From Brevundimonas sp. (GTDB lineage Bacteria; Pseudomonadota; Alphaproteobacteria; Caulobacterales; Caulobacteraceae): a DNA stretch of 64,000 bases. Shown here one piece after another: positions 62,965 through 64,000 of this stretch (position 1 is its first letter; every line of letters begins with the position of its first letter). The notes beneath the pieces were generated by a model. The model did not search any database, was not told the origin of the DNA, and saw only the letters and a list, made by a program, of their open reading frames with translations. The translations under genes were made by a program, and so were the position numbers. The stretch lies in contig NZ_JACESB010000007.1 in assembly GCF_013912005.1 (NCBI RefSeq), positions 1 through 64,000 of the forward strand, read 5' to 3'.

Positions 62965-64000
62965 TCACCCGCCGATCGCGAGCTGATAGGCGGTGGTTAC
63001 GGCGCTCACCGAGGCCTCGGTGTAGTCCAGCACGAGACCGGGCTGCACGCCGAGGATCAGGGTGCCGAGGATCAGCGGCGCGAAGATCAGCAGCTCGCGC
63101 CGGTCGACGTCGGTGATCGCCTTCATGGCGGGGTTGGTGATCTCGCCGAACATGACGTTGCGGTACAGGGTCAGGGCGTAGACGGCGGAGAAGATCACCC
63201 CCGACGCGGCCACGAACGCCGTCCACGTCGACACCTGGTAGATGCCGGTCATGGTCAGGATCTCGCCGATGAAGCCGGAGGTGCCCGGCAGGCCGACGTT
63301 GGCCATGGTGAAGAGCAGGAAGATGGCCGCGAACCACGGCATGCGCGCCGTCAGGCCGCCGTACAGGGCGATCTCGCGGGTGTGCATGCGGTCGTAGACC
63401 ACGCCGACGCAGAGGAAGAGCGCGCCCGAGATCAGGCCGTGGCTCAGCATCTGGAACACCGCGCCCTGCACCCCCTGGTCGTTGCCGGCGAAGATGCCCA
63501 TGGTCACGAAGCCCATGTGGGCCACCGACGAATAGGCGATCAGCTTCTTCATGTCGGTCTGCCGGAAGGCGACCAGCGAGGTGTAGACGATGGCGATCGC
63601 CGAGAGGGCGAAGACCAGCGGCGCGAACATCTCGGACGCCTGCGGGAACATCGGCAGGTTGAACAGGATGAAGCCGTAGCCGCCGAGCTTCAGCAGGATG
63701 CCGGCCAGGATGACCGAGCCCGCCGTCGGCGCCTGCACGTGGGCGTCCGGAAGCCAGGTGTGGACCGGCCACATCGGCATCTTCACCGCGAAGCTGGCGA
63801 AGAAGGCGAGCCACAGCAGCGGCTGGGCCTGTTCGGAGAAGGCGAAGGTCTTGAGCTCGGGGATGCTGGTGGTGCCGGCGGTGGAGGCCATCCACAGCAT
63901 GGCCAGCAGCATCAGCACCGAGCCGAGCAGGGTGTAGAGGAAAAACTTGTAGGCGGCGTAGATCCGGTTCGCCCCGCCCCACACCCCGATGATGATGAAC
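62965..64000 (-). CDS. nuoM: NADH-quinone oxidoreductase subunit M, 3' part (runs off right edge)
   Basis: Antiporter-like subunit of complex I; the C-terminal 345 or so residues are in the window, and the frame is open at base 64000 (FIIIGVWGG). [37 protein letters not shown] and [17 protein letters not shown] are family blocks. Followed by nuoN. Confidence 0.95.
   Translation of the reverse strand, partial: FIIIGVWGGANRIYAAYKFFLYTLLGSVLMLLAMLWMASTAGTTSIPELKTFAFSEQAQPLLWLAFFASFAVKMPMWPVHTWLPDAHVQAPTAGSVILAGILLKLGGYGFILFNLPMFPQASEMFAPLVFALSAIAIVYTSLVAFRQTDMKKLIAYSSVAHMGFVTMGIFAGNDQGVQGAVFQMLSHGLISGALFLCVGVVYDRMHTREIALYGGLTARMPWFAAIFLLFTMANVGLPGTSGFIGEILTMTGIYQVSTWTAFVAASGVIFSAVYALTLYRNVMFGEITNPAMKAITDVDRRELLIFAPLILGTLILGVQPGLVLDYTEASVSAVTTAYQLAIGG

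Overview
The window is one continuous stretch of a GC-rich alphaproteobacterial chromosome. Gene content and order point to Caulobacterales (Caulobacter/Brevundimonas type): C4-pathway hemA, a lexA with a GTTC-N7-GTTC box, trpGDC followed by lexA, a YerC/TrpR-like gene next to hisG, -10 elements of the CTATAAG type, and many GTGA/ATGA start-stop overlaps. Genus is an inference; nothing here fixes it. There is no phage, insertion sequence, CRISPR array or plasmid gene. It is a core chromosome with a few accessory islands, and no gene-free stretch exceeds about 270 bases.

Layout. 1-5369 (minus): 5' end of hemA, then a valine-catabolism block (3-hydroxyisobutyrate dehydrogenase, 3-hydroxyisobutyryl-CoA hydrolase, isobutyryl-CoA-type acyl-CoA dehydrogenase) interrupted by two tandem paralogous exported methyltransferase-like genes, one of them frameshifted. 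5434-7704 (plus): a long inverted repeat, hemB and an AI-2E family permease. 7691-11709 (minus): an overlapping tmk-holB-tatD-MBL hydrolase run preceded by rlpA. 11981: tRNA-Ser(UGA). 12151-13779: an HxlR regulator divergent from a SnoaL-like protein and a short-chain dehydrogenase. 13800-19271: all six members of the E. coli yjfIJKLMC envelope-stress-like set (PspA homologue, ATP-grasp GSP-synthase homologue, DUF2170, DUF2491, DUF350, DUF1190), rearranged into two divergent arms around a TVGYGD potassium channel. 19364-21221: two hypothetical proteins and a small secreted protein. 21386-28030: a TrpR-like gene and the histidine operon hisG-D-(C)B-H-A-F-IE, in which a degenerate HisC-like domain is fused to HisB. 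28068-28456: two small ORFs. 28461-31444 (minus): tpiA, secG, pyrG. 31572-38783 (plus): ppiD, trpE, trpG-D-C, small proteins, lexA. 38870-43837: comEC divergent from gltX with overlapping start codons, then gltA. 43854-45577: a hypothetical protein and a winged-helix/polytopic membrane fusion. 45574-61514 (minus): envelope biogenesis and translation (birA, coaX, rnj, pyrH, frr, uppS, cdsA, dxr, rseP, bamA, ompH, lpxD, fabZ, lpxA, lpxI, lpxB). 61515-64000 (minus): nuoN and the 3' part of nuoM.

Most interesting: the yjf-type module with its embedded K+ channel and a shared dyad at the divergent promoter; the HisC-like/HisB fusion that lacks the PLP lysine; the ToxR-type winged helix joined to a multi-span membrane domain; a TatD with an HxH to HxN change; and a set of palindromes in promoter regions (hemA, hemB, secG, the yjf divergon, and the 48-residue gene at 28310).
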